From contig NZ_JACHJS010000001.1 in the NCBI RefSeq assembly GCF_014203755.1, positions 3,224,001-3,288,000 of the forward strand: 64,000 bases of DNA, read 5' to 3'. Below the pieces are notes generated by a model, which saw only the letters and a program-made list of their open reading frames with translations, was not told where the DNA came from and ran no database searches. Position numbers and translations under genes: made by a program. The DNA comes from Saccharothrix violaceirubra (GTDB lineage: Bacteria; Actinomycetota; Actinomycetes; Mycobacteriales; Pseudonocardiaceae). Below, piece by piece: positions 17,752 to 26,059 of the stretch (position 1 is the stretch's first letter; each line of letters starts with the position of its first letter).

Positions 17752-18690
17752 TCACACCCTCAGCCCGCGGTCGCCGATCACCCGCAGGTACACCTGCTCC
17801 AACGACGGGGGCGTGGTGGCGACGGTGGACACGCCGGCGTCCAGCAGGTACCGCAGCACCACCGCCACCGCGCCCTCCTCGGAGGTCTCCACCAGCACGG
17901 TCCCCGGCCGTGGCGACCGCACCGCGGCGACGCCGGGCAGGTGTTCCAGTCCGGCGGCCACCGCCGCCGGCACCGCCTGCGCCTCCACCTGCTCGTAGCG
18001 CGAGATCCACCGCCCGATCGCGGCCGGCTGTTCGGTCGCGATCAGGCGTCCACCGTCCAGAATGGACACCCGGTCGCACAGCGCCTCGGCCTCGGCCATG
18101 TCGTGCGTGGTCAGCAGCACGGTCCGCCGCTCCGCACGCAACCGCTCCACCAGCACCCGGAACTCCCTGGCCGCCACGGGGTCCATGCCGGTGGTCGGCT
18201 CGTCGAGGATCAGCACGGACGGGTCTGCGATCAACCCTCGGGCCAGGTGCAGCCGCTGCTTCATGCCCCGGGAGTAGGTCTGCACCCGCTCGTCGGCCCG
18301 CTCGGTCAGGCCGACCCGGTCGAGCAGCGGGTCGACCCTTGTGCGCGGAACCCGGTACAGCGCGGCCCAGAACCTCAGGTTCTGCCGGGCCGTCAGGCGC
18401 GCGTACAGGCCGCGCTCGCCGCCGAACACCACCCCGATGAGCCGCCGCACCGCCGCGGTCTGCGTGACGACGTCGTGGCCGTCGACCAGCGCGTACCCCG
18501 AAGTGGGCAGCAGCACGGTGGACAGGACGCGGCACAGCGTGGTCTTGCCGGCACCGTTCGGCCCGAGCAGGCCGTGCACCTCGCCGCGGTCCACCGTGAG
18601 GTCCACACCGGCGAGCGCGCGCCGCCCGCCGTCGGAACGGAAGCTCCGGCCCAGATCCCGGACCACGATCGGTGGCTGCTGGGTGCTCAT
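17752..18690 (-). CDS. ABC exporter ATPase
   Basis: A 312-residue ATPase of the drug/peptide exporter type. Walker A is GPNGAGKTT, the signature is YSRGMKQRLHLARGL, Walker B is LILDEPTTGMDP, and a switch histidine is present (LLTTHDM). The C-terminal 80 residues hold the regulatory domain of this subgroup. It should energise the two permeases that follow in the operon. The gene is divergent from the nucleotidyltransferase-like gene at 18809, with a promoter gap of about 120 bp. Confidence 0.9.
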   Translation of the reverse strand: MSTQQPPIVVRDLGRSFRSDGGRRALAGVDLTVDRGEVHGLLGPNGAGKTTLCRVLSTVLLPTSGYALVDGHDVVTQTAAVRRLIGVVFGGERGLYARLTARQNLRFWAALYRVPRTRVDPLLDRVGLTERADERVQTYSRGMKQRLHLARGLIADPSVLILDEPTTGMDPVAAREFRVLVERLRAERRTVLLTTHDMAEAEALCDRVSILDGGRLIATEQPAAIGRWISRYEQVEAQAVPAAVAAGLEHLPGVAAVRSPRPGTVLVETSEEGAVAVVLRYLLDAGVSTVATTPPSLEQVYLRVIGDRGLRV

Positions 18691-18808
18691 GCGCCCATTC
18701 TCGGTACCGCGCGGTGTCGGCGCCCCGTCCCTGTCTGGGGACGTCGTCACCGCCTGTCGGCGTCGGTAGTTTCGGACGCCGGTGCCCGGGACGCGAGAGG
18801 AGACCGCC

Positions 18809-19963
18809 ATGTGGCTGCCGCCCGTGGAGGAGATCGTGGCCGCCTTCCTTCGGCTGGAGGTGCCGCGCGTGCCGTTCCGGTTCGTGCAGTTCTCCCGCAA
18901 CGAGCAGCGCGCGATGCCGACCCTGGTCAGCTACTGGGAGGCCACCGGGATCGAGGTGCCCGAACCGCTGGCGCTGGAGACCCGGTACGAGCGGGAACGG
19001 CAACTGGCCTACGGCGCGGTCCTGGACCGGATCACCACCGTCGACCCGGCGGCCGTGCCGATGAAGGGCCCGATGATCTGCCGGTTGTACCCGGCCGGGC
19101 TGGTGCGCGAGACGGCCGACCTGGACGTCCTGTGCTCCTCGGTGGACACGCTGTGGGCGGTCGCCGACGACCTGATGGGACTGGGCTGGACCCTGAACTC
19201 GGTGTCGGTCAACGGTATCGACGGTCAAGCGCATCCCAGTGTGCAGCTCGCCCGGCCCGCCGCACACCCCCGCCTGACCAACAAGGACCGCGTCGAACTG
19301 ACCACCGTGTGCTACCGCGGCGACGGCTACCGCACGCCGCCGCGGCTGCGCACGCTGTCCGGGCCGCCGACCATCGAGGACTGCTTCACCTGGTTCGTCG
19401 ACGAGATCGCCGACCGCGATTTCCGGATGCGCGACATGGTCGACCTGGCCGTGTTCGACCACCACTTCGGCACCGGCGAGGTCGACCTCGTGCTGATCGG
19501 CCACCACCTCGTCGACTACGGGCTGCGGACCGCGTTCGCCCGGCTCGCCGCGGAGGCGGCGAAGCGCTATCCGGCCGCCACGCCGATGCTGACCCGGGTG
19601 CGTGCGGCAATGCCCCGCCGGGCCACCACGAAGCGGCTTCGCGCGCCCCGGACCAGCGGGCTGCTGGCCGGTTCGGTGGCGATCGCCAACTACACGATCA
19701 GGGAGACCAACCGGCCCGCCGTGCTCGCCCGGTGCGAGCGGTGGCTCGCGGGTCTCCAGGAGCGGTTCGGCGCGCGGAAGCTGTTCGAGCGCGGTGTTCC
19801 GCTGCACGGCGTCGAGGTGTCCGACGAGCGCTCGGCCGGCACCGGGATCGAGTTCCGCGGTGCCGGCGCGCTGCTGCGCAGCCCCGTGGGCACCTACGCG
19901 CTCGCGGCCGGGCCCGTGGTGCGCAGCACCTGGGTCGAGCCGTTCGAGTTGGTCGTCCAGTAG
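18809..19963 (+). CDS. Nucleotidyltransferase-like protein (NTP_transf_5 type)
   Basis: A 384-residue protein whose core reads VPMKGPMICRLYPAGLVRETADLDVLC. This is the KG...YP...R...DLD pattern of uncharacterised nucleotidyltransferases found in several RiPP and other biosynthetic clusters (PF14907-like). The DLD acidic pair would bind metal. Later CFTWFVDEIADRDFRMRDMVDLAV continues the family pattern. The function in this class is not settled. Its 3' end overlaps the convergent GNAT-like gene by 70 bp. ATG at 18809 follows AGAGGAG. It is divergent from the ABC exporter. Confidence 0.72.
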   Translation: MWLPPVEEIVAAFLRLEVPRVPFRFVQFSRNEQRAMPTLVSYWEATGIEVPEPLALETRYERERQLAYGAVLDRITTVDPAAVPMKGPMICRLYPAGLVRETADLDVLCSSVDTLWAVADDLMGLGWTLNSVSVNGIDGQAHPSVQLARPAAHPRLTNKDRVELTTVCYRGDGYRTPPRLRTLSGPPTIEDCFTWFVDEIADRDFRMRDMVDLAVFDHHFGTGEVDLVLIGHHLVDYGLRTAFARLAAEAAKRYPAATPMLTRVRAAMPRRATTKRLRAPRTSGLLAGSVAIANYTIRETNRPAVLARCERWLAGLQERFGARKLFERGVPLHGVEVSDERSAGTGIEFRGAGALLRSPVGTYALAAGPVVRSTWVEPFELVVQ

Positions 19964-20682
19964 GTGTGGCACACCGTCCACCCCCGGCGCAGCAACGAGT
20001 CCAGCACCCGCTGCCCGCCCGAGTGGTGCACGACGTTGCCGACCAGCGGGCGGCCCAACTCCGCCGCGACCCGCCACGACGCCGCCACCAGCTGCGCCGT
20101 GGCGTCGCGGCGGTCGGGTTCGGAGTCGACGAGGATGTCCACCAGGTCGACGAAGTCGTCGCCGGTCGCCTCGTCGTACGCGTCCGTCAGCAGCGTCGCG
20201 TGCCCGATCGTCGTCGTGCCGCGGCGGACCACCAGCGTGCGTCGGTCCGGCGCGTCCCTGATCGCCGCGACGGCCGCGCGCACATCGGCGGGATCGGCCG
20301 TCGCCTCACCGGCGAGCAACGCGCGGGCCAGCCACTCGGCGACCAGCGGACCGTCCCCGTCGGCCTCCGGTCCACAGTGGAGCGCGGAGGTGCCGGCCGT
20401 CGGCTCCTCGTCCAGTCGGAGGTAGGTCAACCGGCGCGTCCACGGTCCGGTCAGGACGCGGTCGCCTTCGGTGCGCAGCAACACGGTGTGTTCGGCTCCG
20501 AGTTCGGTGAGCATCGCGTCCAGCAGAGCCGGGTCGTCGAGGATGCGGTCGTCGGCGTACTCGACCAGCCACCGCGACGTGCCCAGCAGGGGATCGGCGG
20601 ACTCACCGGCCACGTACTCGGCGCCCGCCAGGCTCCTGAGCAACCCGGCCCGCGCGGCGGCCTCCCGGTAGGCGGTGTTCAC
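19894..20682 (-). CDS. GNAT-like acetyltransferase domain protein
   Basis: A 262-residue protein. The C-terminal half looks like a GNAT fold (LVVRRGTTTIGHATLLTD, then FVDLVDILVDSEPDRRDATAQLVAASWRVAAELGR and VHHSGGQRVLDSLLRRGW), although the acetyl-CoA loop R/Q-x-x-G-x-G/A is poorly preserved. The N-terminal half (about 120 residues) is not recognised. The GTG start overlaps the M16 peptidase stop by four bases, so the two are translationally coupled. Acylation of the peptide encoded upstream is a reasonable but unproven role. Confidence 0.6.
   Translation of the reverse strand: MNTAYREAAARAGLLRSLAGAEYVAGESADPLLGTSRWLVEYADDRILDDPALLDAMLTELGAEHTVLLRTEGDRVLTGPWTRRLTYLRLDEEPTAGTSALHCGPEADGDGPLVAEWLARALLAGEATADPADVRAAVAAIRDAPDRRTLVVRRGTTTIGHATLLTDAYDEATGDDFVDLVDILVDSEPDRRDATAQLVAASWRVAAELGRPLVGNVVHHSGGQRVLDSLLRRGWTVCHTYWTTNSNGSTQVLRTTGPAASA
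20371..20381. repeat. 11-bp palindrome TCCACAGTGGA (copy 3)
   Basis: An exact copy lies inside the GNAT-like coding sequence. Confidence 0.55.
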
Positions 20683-21881
20683 GGTCGCACGACCTCCACC
20701 AGTCCGTCGAGCACCTGTCGGGCGGCGAGCCGGACGCGTTCGGCGGACACGCCGGTCACTCCCGCGATCCCGCCGTCCACCGTCCAGTCGACCGCGCCCG
20801 CCCAGGTCCGCTTCAGCAGGTGCACGGCCAGGTCCAACGGTGCCTCGGCGGTGCGCACCAGGTCCATCCTGGCCTGCCGGCGGGCCGCGTCGAGATCGGC
20901 CGAGGCGGGACCGCCGGTCGCCATCTCCGTCAACGCCGCGCGGACCGCGACCCGGCAGTCGTCCACAGTGGACGAATCGGTGCCGACGAGGACCCGCCAG
21001 ACGCCGGACTCCGCGTAGGCGGTGGTCCACGCCTGGAACGAGTACGACAGGGCGCGCTCCACACGCAGCTTCCGGTACAGCACCGACGCGGGGCTGGAAC
21101 CCAGCAGGCACGCCAGCACGACGTACGCGCTGTGGTCGCCCTCGTGTCGGCTGGGCGCCCGGGAACCCGTGCACAGCCAGGAGAACCCGTCGTGCGGACC
21201 GTCGGCGACGACGGGGGACAACGGCTCCGGCGTGGTCGGGACGAACTCGGCGGCCCGGCGTCGGGGCACCGCCCCGGCGATCAGGTCCACCACCCGGTCC
21301 ACCTCCAGCGGACCGACGGCGACCAGGGCCGCCGGTCGGGTGGAGAACACCCGCTCGTGCGCGGTCACCACGTCGTCCAGGTTCAGCGCGCGCAACTCGT
21401 CGGGCACGCCGCCGACCGGGCGGCCCAGCGGGTGCCCGGCGAACGCCGCGGCCAGGAAGGCGTCCTGGACGACGTCGCCCGGATCGGCGGCGGCACCGGC
21501 CAGCTCCTGGAGCACGACCTCGCGCTCCCGGTCGAAGTCGGCGGCGCCGATCTCCGGCGCCAGGACCGCCGCGCACAGGTCGGGGGCCACCCGGTCGACG
21601 TCCTCGGCGGCCACCTGGGCGTAGAAGGCCATCGTGTCCGGAGCGGTCTGCGCGTTGGCATGCCCGCCGAGCCGCTCGACCTGCTCGCAGAAGGAGTGCT
21701 CCCGCCCGGTCTCGCCGGCCATCAGCACGTGTTCCAGCAGGTGGGCGACACCGCCCTGGCCCGGCGGGTCGAACCGCGCGCCGTAGGCCAGGCCGAGCGC
21801 GAGACTGACGGTGCGCAGCCGGTGGTCGGGGACGCAGAGCACCGTCAGCCCGCCGACGGTGCCGCGGTGGATCTCGGTCAT
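20679..21881 (-). CDS. M16-family metallopeptidase
   Basis: A 400-residue peptidase of the insulinase/mitochondrial-processing family. The inverted zinc motif HLLEH is at residues 47-51, and the distal glutamate lies in the EREVVLQELAG helix, so the catalytic set is intact. The second half has the non-catalytic M16C fold (LYRKLRVERALSYSFQAWTTAYAESGVW). It has no signal peptide and should act in the cytoplasm. M16 enzymes cleave small peptides; some process RiPP leaders (for example PqqF-like and M16B proteins of class III lanthipeptides). A 21-codon gene lies immediately upstream. GGAGGAG precedes the ATG. Confidence 0.9.
   Translation of the reverse strand: MTEIHRGTVGGLTVLCVPDHRLRTVSLALGLAYGARFDPPGQGGVAHLLEHVLMAGETGREHSFCEQVERLGGHANAQTAPDTMAFYAQVAAEDVDRVAPDLCAAVLAPEIGAADFDREREVVLQELAGAAADPGDVVQDAFLAAAFAGHPLGRPVGGVPDELRALNLDDVVTAHERVFSTRPAALVAVGPLEVDRVVDLIAGAVPRRRAAEFVPTTPEPLSPVVADGPHDGFSWLCTGSRAPSRHEGDHSAYVVLACLLGSSPASVLYRKLRVERALSYSFQAWTTAYAESGVWRVLVGTDSSTVDDCRVAVRAALTEMATGGPASADLDAARRQARMDLVRTAEAPLDLAVHLLKRTWAGAVDWTVDGGIAGVTGVSAERVRLAARQVLDGLVEVVRP
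20962..20972. repeat. 11-bp palindrome TCCACAGTGGA (copy 4)
   Basis: An exact copy lies inside the M16 peptidase coding sequence. Confidence 0.55.
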
Positions 21882-21905
21882 GGCTCTCCTCCGGCGGTTC
21901 GTGAC

Positions 21906-21938
21906 GACCGCCGCGGGACCGCCGGTCCCGCGGCGGTC
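21906..21938 (-). promoter_or_regulatory. Strong hairpin between short peptide gene and M16 gene
   Basis: A 15-bp perfect stem (21906-21920 with 21924-21938) with a three-base loop begins six bases after the peptide stop codon on the reverse strand. There is no U-run after it, so it looks like an mRNA-stabilising or partial-termination element rather than a full terminator. Such elements often raise precursor mRNA over enzyme mRNA in RiPP operons. Confidence 0.65.
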
Positions 21939-21943
21939 TTCGG

Positions 21944-22009
21944 TCAACGACGCTTGGTCGTGACCTTCTCCAGGCGTGGCCGCAGCAGGCCGACGTGGTT
22001 GCGGTTCAT
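21944..22009 (-). CDS. 21-residue peptide, candidate RiPP precursor
   Basis: A tiny gene with ATG at 22009 and TGA at 21944. The ribosome binding site GGGAGG, seven bases upstream, is one of the best in the window. The product begins MNRNHVGLLRPRLEK and ends in VTTKRR; it is basic, with seven Arg/Lys and no cysteine, serine, aspartate or aromatic residue. It is followed by a strong hairpin and then the M16 peptidase and GNAT-like genes on the same strand. Tiny peptide plus processing peptidase recalls PqqA/PqqF in layout, but I see no sequence match. A leader peptide controlling the operon is the main alternative. Confidence 0.6.
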   Translation of the reverse strand: MNRNHVGLLRPRLEKVTTKRR

Positions 22010-22187
22010 CGGAAACCTCCCTCGATGCCGAGTGATGGGAACGATGCCCGGGAAATGCCGGGCGTGATGATCGTCCCCGAGCGCGCGACCGGGCACAGCG
22101 TCCCTTTTTCTGGACTGGCAGTGCCTCGGCGCGTCGTCGCAGGGGAGGCGGATCGGTGGACCGGTGCCGTTCGAAGATCTGCTTCGA

Positions 22188-22475
22188 CTATTCGAATGCC
22201 GCCGAAGAACCGTTTTCCGGCCGACGGGAGGGCCCCGGTCGCGCCGGCGGGGCGTCCGTGAAGCACTCGAAGAGGTCCTCGAAGGTCAGTGGTGGGAAGG
22301 CGCGGAGTGCTCCGGCGATGAAGGCGGGGCCGGGGTGGAGTGTTCCGGCGCGGACGCGGGTGACGGTGGAGCGGTTGACGCCCATGGCTTGGGAGACCGA
22401 GTAGTCGGAGGGGTGGCCGGCCAGGCGTGCGGCCTTGTCGAACATGCTGTCGCGGAGTCTGATCCGGGGGCTCAC
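22188..22475 (-). CDS. Small helix-turn-helix protein
   Basis: A 95-residue protein with a Cro/C1-like helix-turn-helix (FDKAARLAGHPSDYSVSQAMGVNRSTVTRVRAG). The C-terminus (PPARPGPSRRPENG) is disordered. Its GTG start overlaps the stop of the larger upstream gene by four bases, so the pair is co-translated. It probably binds DNA as a partner or regulator of the upstream protein. Confidence 0.65.
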   Translation of the reverse strand: MSPRIRLRDSMFDKAARLAGHPSDYSVSQAMGVNRSTVTRVRAGTLHPGPAFIAGALRAFPPLTFEDLFECFTDAPPARPGPSRRPENGSSAAFE

Positions 22476-23554
22476 GGGTGGTTCTCCGGGTGGTGTGACG
22501 TGGCGAGCAGGTGGAGGGCGTCGGGGTTGTGGATGGTGCGGCCGTAGGGGCGGGGGTCGATTCGGGCGAGGCCGAGGGTGCGCAGTGCGGTGGCCGTGTT
22601 GTAGCCGGTCTTGGTGGTGAAGCCGTGGCGTGTGGCGAGGTCGGTGGCGGTGACGGCGCCTCGGGTGAGCAGGTCGGTCCAGACGGCGCGGAGGTTGCGG
22701 GTCCGGGTGGCGGCGGGGTGGTCGTGCAGCCTGGTGAGGACGTCGAGGACGGCGATCTCGGCGTGGCAGGTGCGGGTGAGGGCGTCGGCGATCCGGCCGA
22801 CGGCGGCGAGCACGTCGGCCCGGCGCGGTCGGGGTGGGTCGGTTCCGCGGTGGTGGGTGCTCAGTGGCAGCCAGGGGCGGGTCAGCCATCGGGCGCGGAC
22901 CAGGGCGACGGGCAGGGCCAGGCGCAGGGCGTGACCAGTGGCCGGCGGGGTGCGTACGTGCCGGGTCAGGACGTCGGCCAACGGCTCCGCGACGAGCGGC
23001 GCTGTCGGGGTGTCGAACAGGCCCAGCGTGGCGGACAGGTAGCGGGCGAAGGCCGGTTCGCGCCACTGGCCCACCGGGCTCGTGGACAGGACGTGGTGGA
23101 AGACCTCGATCAGCGCGAGGTGCACGCCGTCCAGGTGCGCCGACGCGCGGGTCTCGCGCAGCAGGGCGGTGCGGGCCCAGTCGTGGGCGAACGGGGAGGT
23201 GGTGACGCGGTGGTCGAGCCAGCGCAGCGCCTGTTCGGCACGACCCATCGCGTAGTGCGCCCGCTCGGGTGGCATCGCCGACTTCCGTGCGTCGTCCGGG
23301 TGGCGGGGGAGGTCGGGGATTTCGATCGGCGGGTGTCCGTCGGGGAGGGTTCGTCGGGCGAGGTCGCGGTAGTAGGCGGCGCCGAGCGGGCGCCCGGCGC
23401 GGCCTGCCAGTTCCGCGATGAGGAGGAACCGGCGGCCTGGGGCGTGGGGTTCGGTGCCGAGCAGGTGAAAGGCGTGGTCGAGGGCGTGGTGCGGGCGTCC
23501 GGTCGCGAGACAGCGTCCGATCTCCCGGAGGGTCCGGCTCTCGACGCACATCAT
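22472..23554 (-). CDS. Uncharacterised protein, Fic-N-like helical region
   Basis: A 360-residue soluble protein I do not firmly recognise. The stretch around residues 125-160 (RTALLRETRASAHLDGVHLALIEVFHHVL) resembles the N-terminal helical domain of Fic proteins, where a conserved helix reads E-A-x-x-S-S-x-I-E-G. The catalytic Fic motif HPFxxGNGR is absent, so AMP-transfer activity is unlikely. The C-terminal 70 residues look like a winged helix (AVTATDLATRHGFTTKTGYNTATALRTLGL). ATG at 23554 has AAAGGA in front. It is coupled to the small HTH gene downstream. A transcription-factor role is inferred. Confidence 0.5.
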   Translation of the reverse strand: MMCVESRTLREIGRCLATGRPHHALDHAFHLLGTEPHAPGRRFLLIAELAGRAGRPLGAAYYRDLARRTLPDGHPPIEIPDLPRHPDDARKSAMPPERAHYAMGRAEQALRWLDHRVTTSPFAHDWARTALLRETRASAHLDGVHLALIEVFHHVLSTSPVGQWREPAFARYLSATLGLFDTPTAPLVAEPLADVLTRHVRTPPATGHALRLALPVALVRARWLTRPWLPLSTHHRGTDPPRPRRADVLAAVGRIADALTRTCHAEIAVLDVLTRLHDHPAATRTRNLRAVWTDLLTRGAVTATDLATRHGFTTKTGYNTATALRTLGLARIDPRPYGRTIHNPDALHLLATSHHPENHP

Positions 23555-23672
23555 GTCGACTGTCCTTTCCGGACTTTCCTGGTGGGAGGGGAGTGCTTCG
23601 CGGGAGGAGGTGGAGCACTCCCCGCCCTTCGGGACGGCCGTCGGCTTGGTCGCGCCGACGGCCGGTGTCTTG

Positions 23673-23885
23673 TCAGGCGGTGGTCAACTGCTCGTCGGCG
23701 GTCAGTTCGTCGCGGGCGCGGACGAGGTGGCCGGTGAGGTCGACGAGGGCGGCTTTCGTGATGACCAGGTCCAGGGCGCCGCCGATCGTCAGGTGGGCCT
23801 CGTCGCCGACGACGTGGCAGGAGATCGGGGCTTCGCTTTCGATTCGGGCGAATGACGAGATGCCGAATCCGGGGTGCATGGACAC
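23673..23885 (-). CDS. Small hypothetical protein
   Basis: A 70-residue acidic protein (SCHVVGDEAHLTIGGALDLVITKAALVDLTGHL) with no motif I recognise. GTG at 23885 has AAAGGAA about nine bases upstream. It lies on the same strand as the HTH pair and may belong with it. Whether it is expressed is uncertain. Confidence 0.45.
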   Translation of the reverse strand: MSMHPGFGISSFARIESEAPISCHVVGDEAHLTIGGALDLVITKAALVDLTGHLVRARDELTADEQLTTA

Positions 23886-24294
23886 GGAGAGATTCCTTTC
23901 GCGGTTGGTCTTCCTGTCGACGAAGACGAGTCGGTCACCTCGCCGGAGGAAATCGATCGCCGGACCCGGACCCGGTCCGGCGGCGTGGCAAGCATGGAAT
24001 CGGCGACGCGGGTACGACAGGGCCGGTGTGGTGCCAAAGTGGGACCTTGGGCCGTCACAGCCGTTGCGAGCTGGGAAGACCTGACGGGAAAGAGTGACTA
24101 TTCGGACTGGGCATGACCTGACCGGATTACGTGCGGTGGGCGCGACGGTCCGCCGCTGACACCCGATCGGTGTATGCCCTGCGGCGGTCTCCGGGAAATA
24201 GGATTACCGCCACAGATCGCGCCAAGGACTTTGTCGGTGCACGAATCCGTGCGTCGGCCCCTCGCCGATCTCGCTCACCACGGGAGTTGGTTCC
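23886..24294. other. Promoter region, no gene seen
   Basis: The 409-bp gap between two divergent genes is less GC-rich than its surroundings. It must hold the promoters of the 70-residue protein and the XRE regulator. No convincing ORF, repeat or RNA was found. Confidence 0.4.
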
Positions 24295-25644
24295 ATGGCG
24301 GTCAGACGCACCGGTCTGGTGCGTGCCAGGCAGGCGGCCGGGTTCACCCAGGAGACCTTCGCCGAGGCCATGGGCGTCGACCGCAGCGCGGTGGTGCGGT
24401 GGGAAGGCGGCACGCGGAGGCCCTCGCCCCATCAACGACCCAGGATGTCGGGATTGTTGGCGATCACGACGGGTGCCTTGGACGACCTGCTGCATCCCCC
24501 GCCGGGGGACATCGCGTCGACGCCGCCATCCGGGGGTTCCGGTTCGTTGCCGATCGCGATGTTCCACGCCGACGCGCCGTCACTCCAGGAGGAGGCGGAT
24601 CGGCTCGGACTCGCTACGGTGGGCTGCGCAGATCATCTTCCGGATGGTGGTGACGACGTGCTGCGACGTGAACTGCTGGCAGGAGTCCTCGGTGTCGCCG
24701 GTGCCGCGCTGATCGGCCCGAGCCGCGCCGATGCCCAGGCACTGTCCAGGGTTCCCGCGACCGTCAACGGGCTGCGCCGGCTCGTCGAGAGCGTCCAGTC
24801 CGACTACCTTGCCTGCCGCTACTCCCGGCTGGCGGCGGGCCTGCCGGAGGTCGTCAGGTACGCCCACGCCCTCCGCGCCTCGGTCGACTCCGCTTCGCAC
24901 GCCCGGGTCGACGGGCTGATGGCGACGGCCTACCGGCACGCCACCTGGTTGGCGCTGCGCCTGGGTGAGGACGGTCTGGCAGCCGGCCTGTCGAACCAGT
25001 CGCTGTCGATCGCGCAGGCTTCCGGCGATCCGCTGGTGGAGGCTGAGGCCGCACAACTGGGGGCCGTGGTGCTGCGCCGGTTCGATCAGACGGACCAGGC
25101 GCAGCGCCTGGTGCTGGACACCGCCGGCCGGCTCGACTCGACGGGACTGGTCGAACCCGGTCACACCGCTGCCTACGCGATGCTGCTGGAAACCGGCGCC
25201 TACACCGCCGCCATCGCCGGACGACGTGACACCGCCTTGGACCTGCACGCCGAAGCGTCCCTCGCGGTATGCACCATCGGCGGTGCCCAACCCGTGACCC
25301 TCACGCCGTCCTGGATCGACTCCCGACACCTCGGTCTGTACGAGATCAGCGTGCACCGCAAGCTCGGCGACTTCGGCACGTCGATCGAGGCCGCCCGCGC
25401 CATCCGACCGGGCTCGATCACCGTGACCGAACGGCTGGTGCGCTACTGGGAGGACGTCGCCCTCACCTTCGGCGCGTGGGGCAAACGGGAACAGGCGTTC
25501 CACGCCCTGCTCGCGGCGGAACGGGCCGCACCCGAGGAGGTCCGCCTGCGGCCGTGGGCCCGCGATCTCACCCGTCGGCTGCGCTCGTCCGGCCCACGCC
25601 TGCCCGGCCTGACCGAGTTCGCCGCCCGCGCCGCGATCACGTGA
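24295..25644 (+). CDS. XRE-family regulator with helical C-terminal domain
   Basis: A 449-residue protein. The N-terminal XRE helix-turn-helix is clear: LVRARQAAGFTQETFAEAMGVDRSAVVRWEGGTRRP. A linker precedes about 300 residues of TPR-like helices (AYRHATWLALRLGEDGLAAGLSNQSLSIAQASGDPLVEAEAAQLG and similar). Large regulators of this layout are numerous in filamentous actinomycetes and often control development or secondary metabolism with small partner proteins. GGGAG lies eight bases before the ATG. The next gene starts 22 bp downstream and is probably co-transcribed. Confidence 0.82.
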   Translation: MAVRRTGLVRARQAAGFTQETFAEAMGVDRSAVVRWEGGTRRPSPHQRPRMSGLLAITTGALDDLLHPPPGDIASTPPSGGSGSLPIAMFHADAPSLQEEADRLGLATVGCADHLPDGGDDVLRRELLAGVLGVAGAALIGPSRADAQALSRVPATVNGLRRLVESVQSDYLACRYSRLAAGLPEVVRYAHALRASVDSASHARVDGLMATAYRHATWLALRLGEDGLAAGLSNQSLSIAQASGDPLVEAEAAQLGAVVLRRFDQTDQAQRLVLDTAGRLDSTGLVEPGHTAAYAMLLETGAYTAAIAGRRDTALDLHAEASLAVCTIGGAQPVTLTPSWIDSRHLGLYEISVHRKLGDFGTSIEAARAIRPGSITVTERLVRYWEDVALTFGAWGKREQAFHALLAAERAAPEEVRLRPWARDLTRRLRSSGPRLPGLTEFAARAAIT

Positions 25645-25666
25645 CCACCCCGACCGAGGAGACCTC

Positions 25667-26059
25667 TTGTCGAACCACGAACCCGGCCGCGTCTTCCGGC
25701 AGGCATGGATCGACGGCGTCCGCCGCCACCACCCCGGCGAACCCAAACCCGGCTACGTGACGGGCTGGGACGACACCCCCGAGTGGGAACGCTCTTCGGC
25801 CGCCGCCGTGTACGACCAGGTCCGAGCCTTCCTCACCGCCACCGAAGGCCGCGCCGTCCGCCTGAGCCGTACCCAGAAGGGCCAGTTCGTCGCCTCCTGC
25901 TGGACCGGGCAGATCCACCGACACTTTCCCGACCCCAAGCCGTCCTACGTCGCCGAGTGGAACGACCTGCCCACATGGCAACAGGAAACCGACGCCGACA
26001 TCTTCGAACGCATCGAACAGGACCACGCCGACTCCACCTCCGGCGACTTCCCGCTCTGA
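25667..26059 (+). CDS. Small protein with an internal duplication, function unknown
   Basis: A 130-residue protein starting with TTG, supported by GAGGAG five bases upstream. Two halves share a motif: PGEPKPGYVTGWDDTPEWER and FPDPKPSYVAEWNDLPTWQQ, each followed by an acidic helix (AAAVYDQVRAFL; DADIFERIEQ). The motif P-K-P-x-Y-V-x-x-W-(D/N)-D-x-P-x-W suggests a tandem small domain. It follows the XRE regulator in what looks like one transcript and may be its partner. No known family is recognised. Confidence 0.6.
   Translation: MSNHEPGRVFRQAWIDGVRRHHPGEPKPGYVTGWDDTPEWERSSAAAVYDQVRAFLTATEGRAVRLSRTQKGQFVASCWTGQIHRHFPDPKPSYVAEWNDLPTWQQETDADIFERIEQDHADSTSGDFPL

Noticed and set aside
17305..21018. 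A 1237-codon forward reading frame
   Set aside because: It is a shadow over the ABC exporter, nucleotidyltransferase and M16 genes. Its translation is arginine- and proline-rich without any family pattern.
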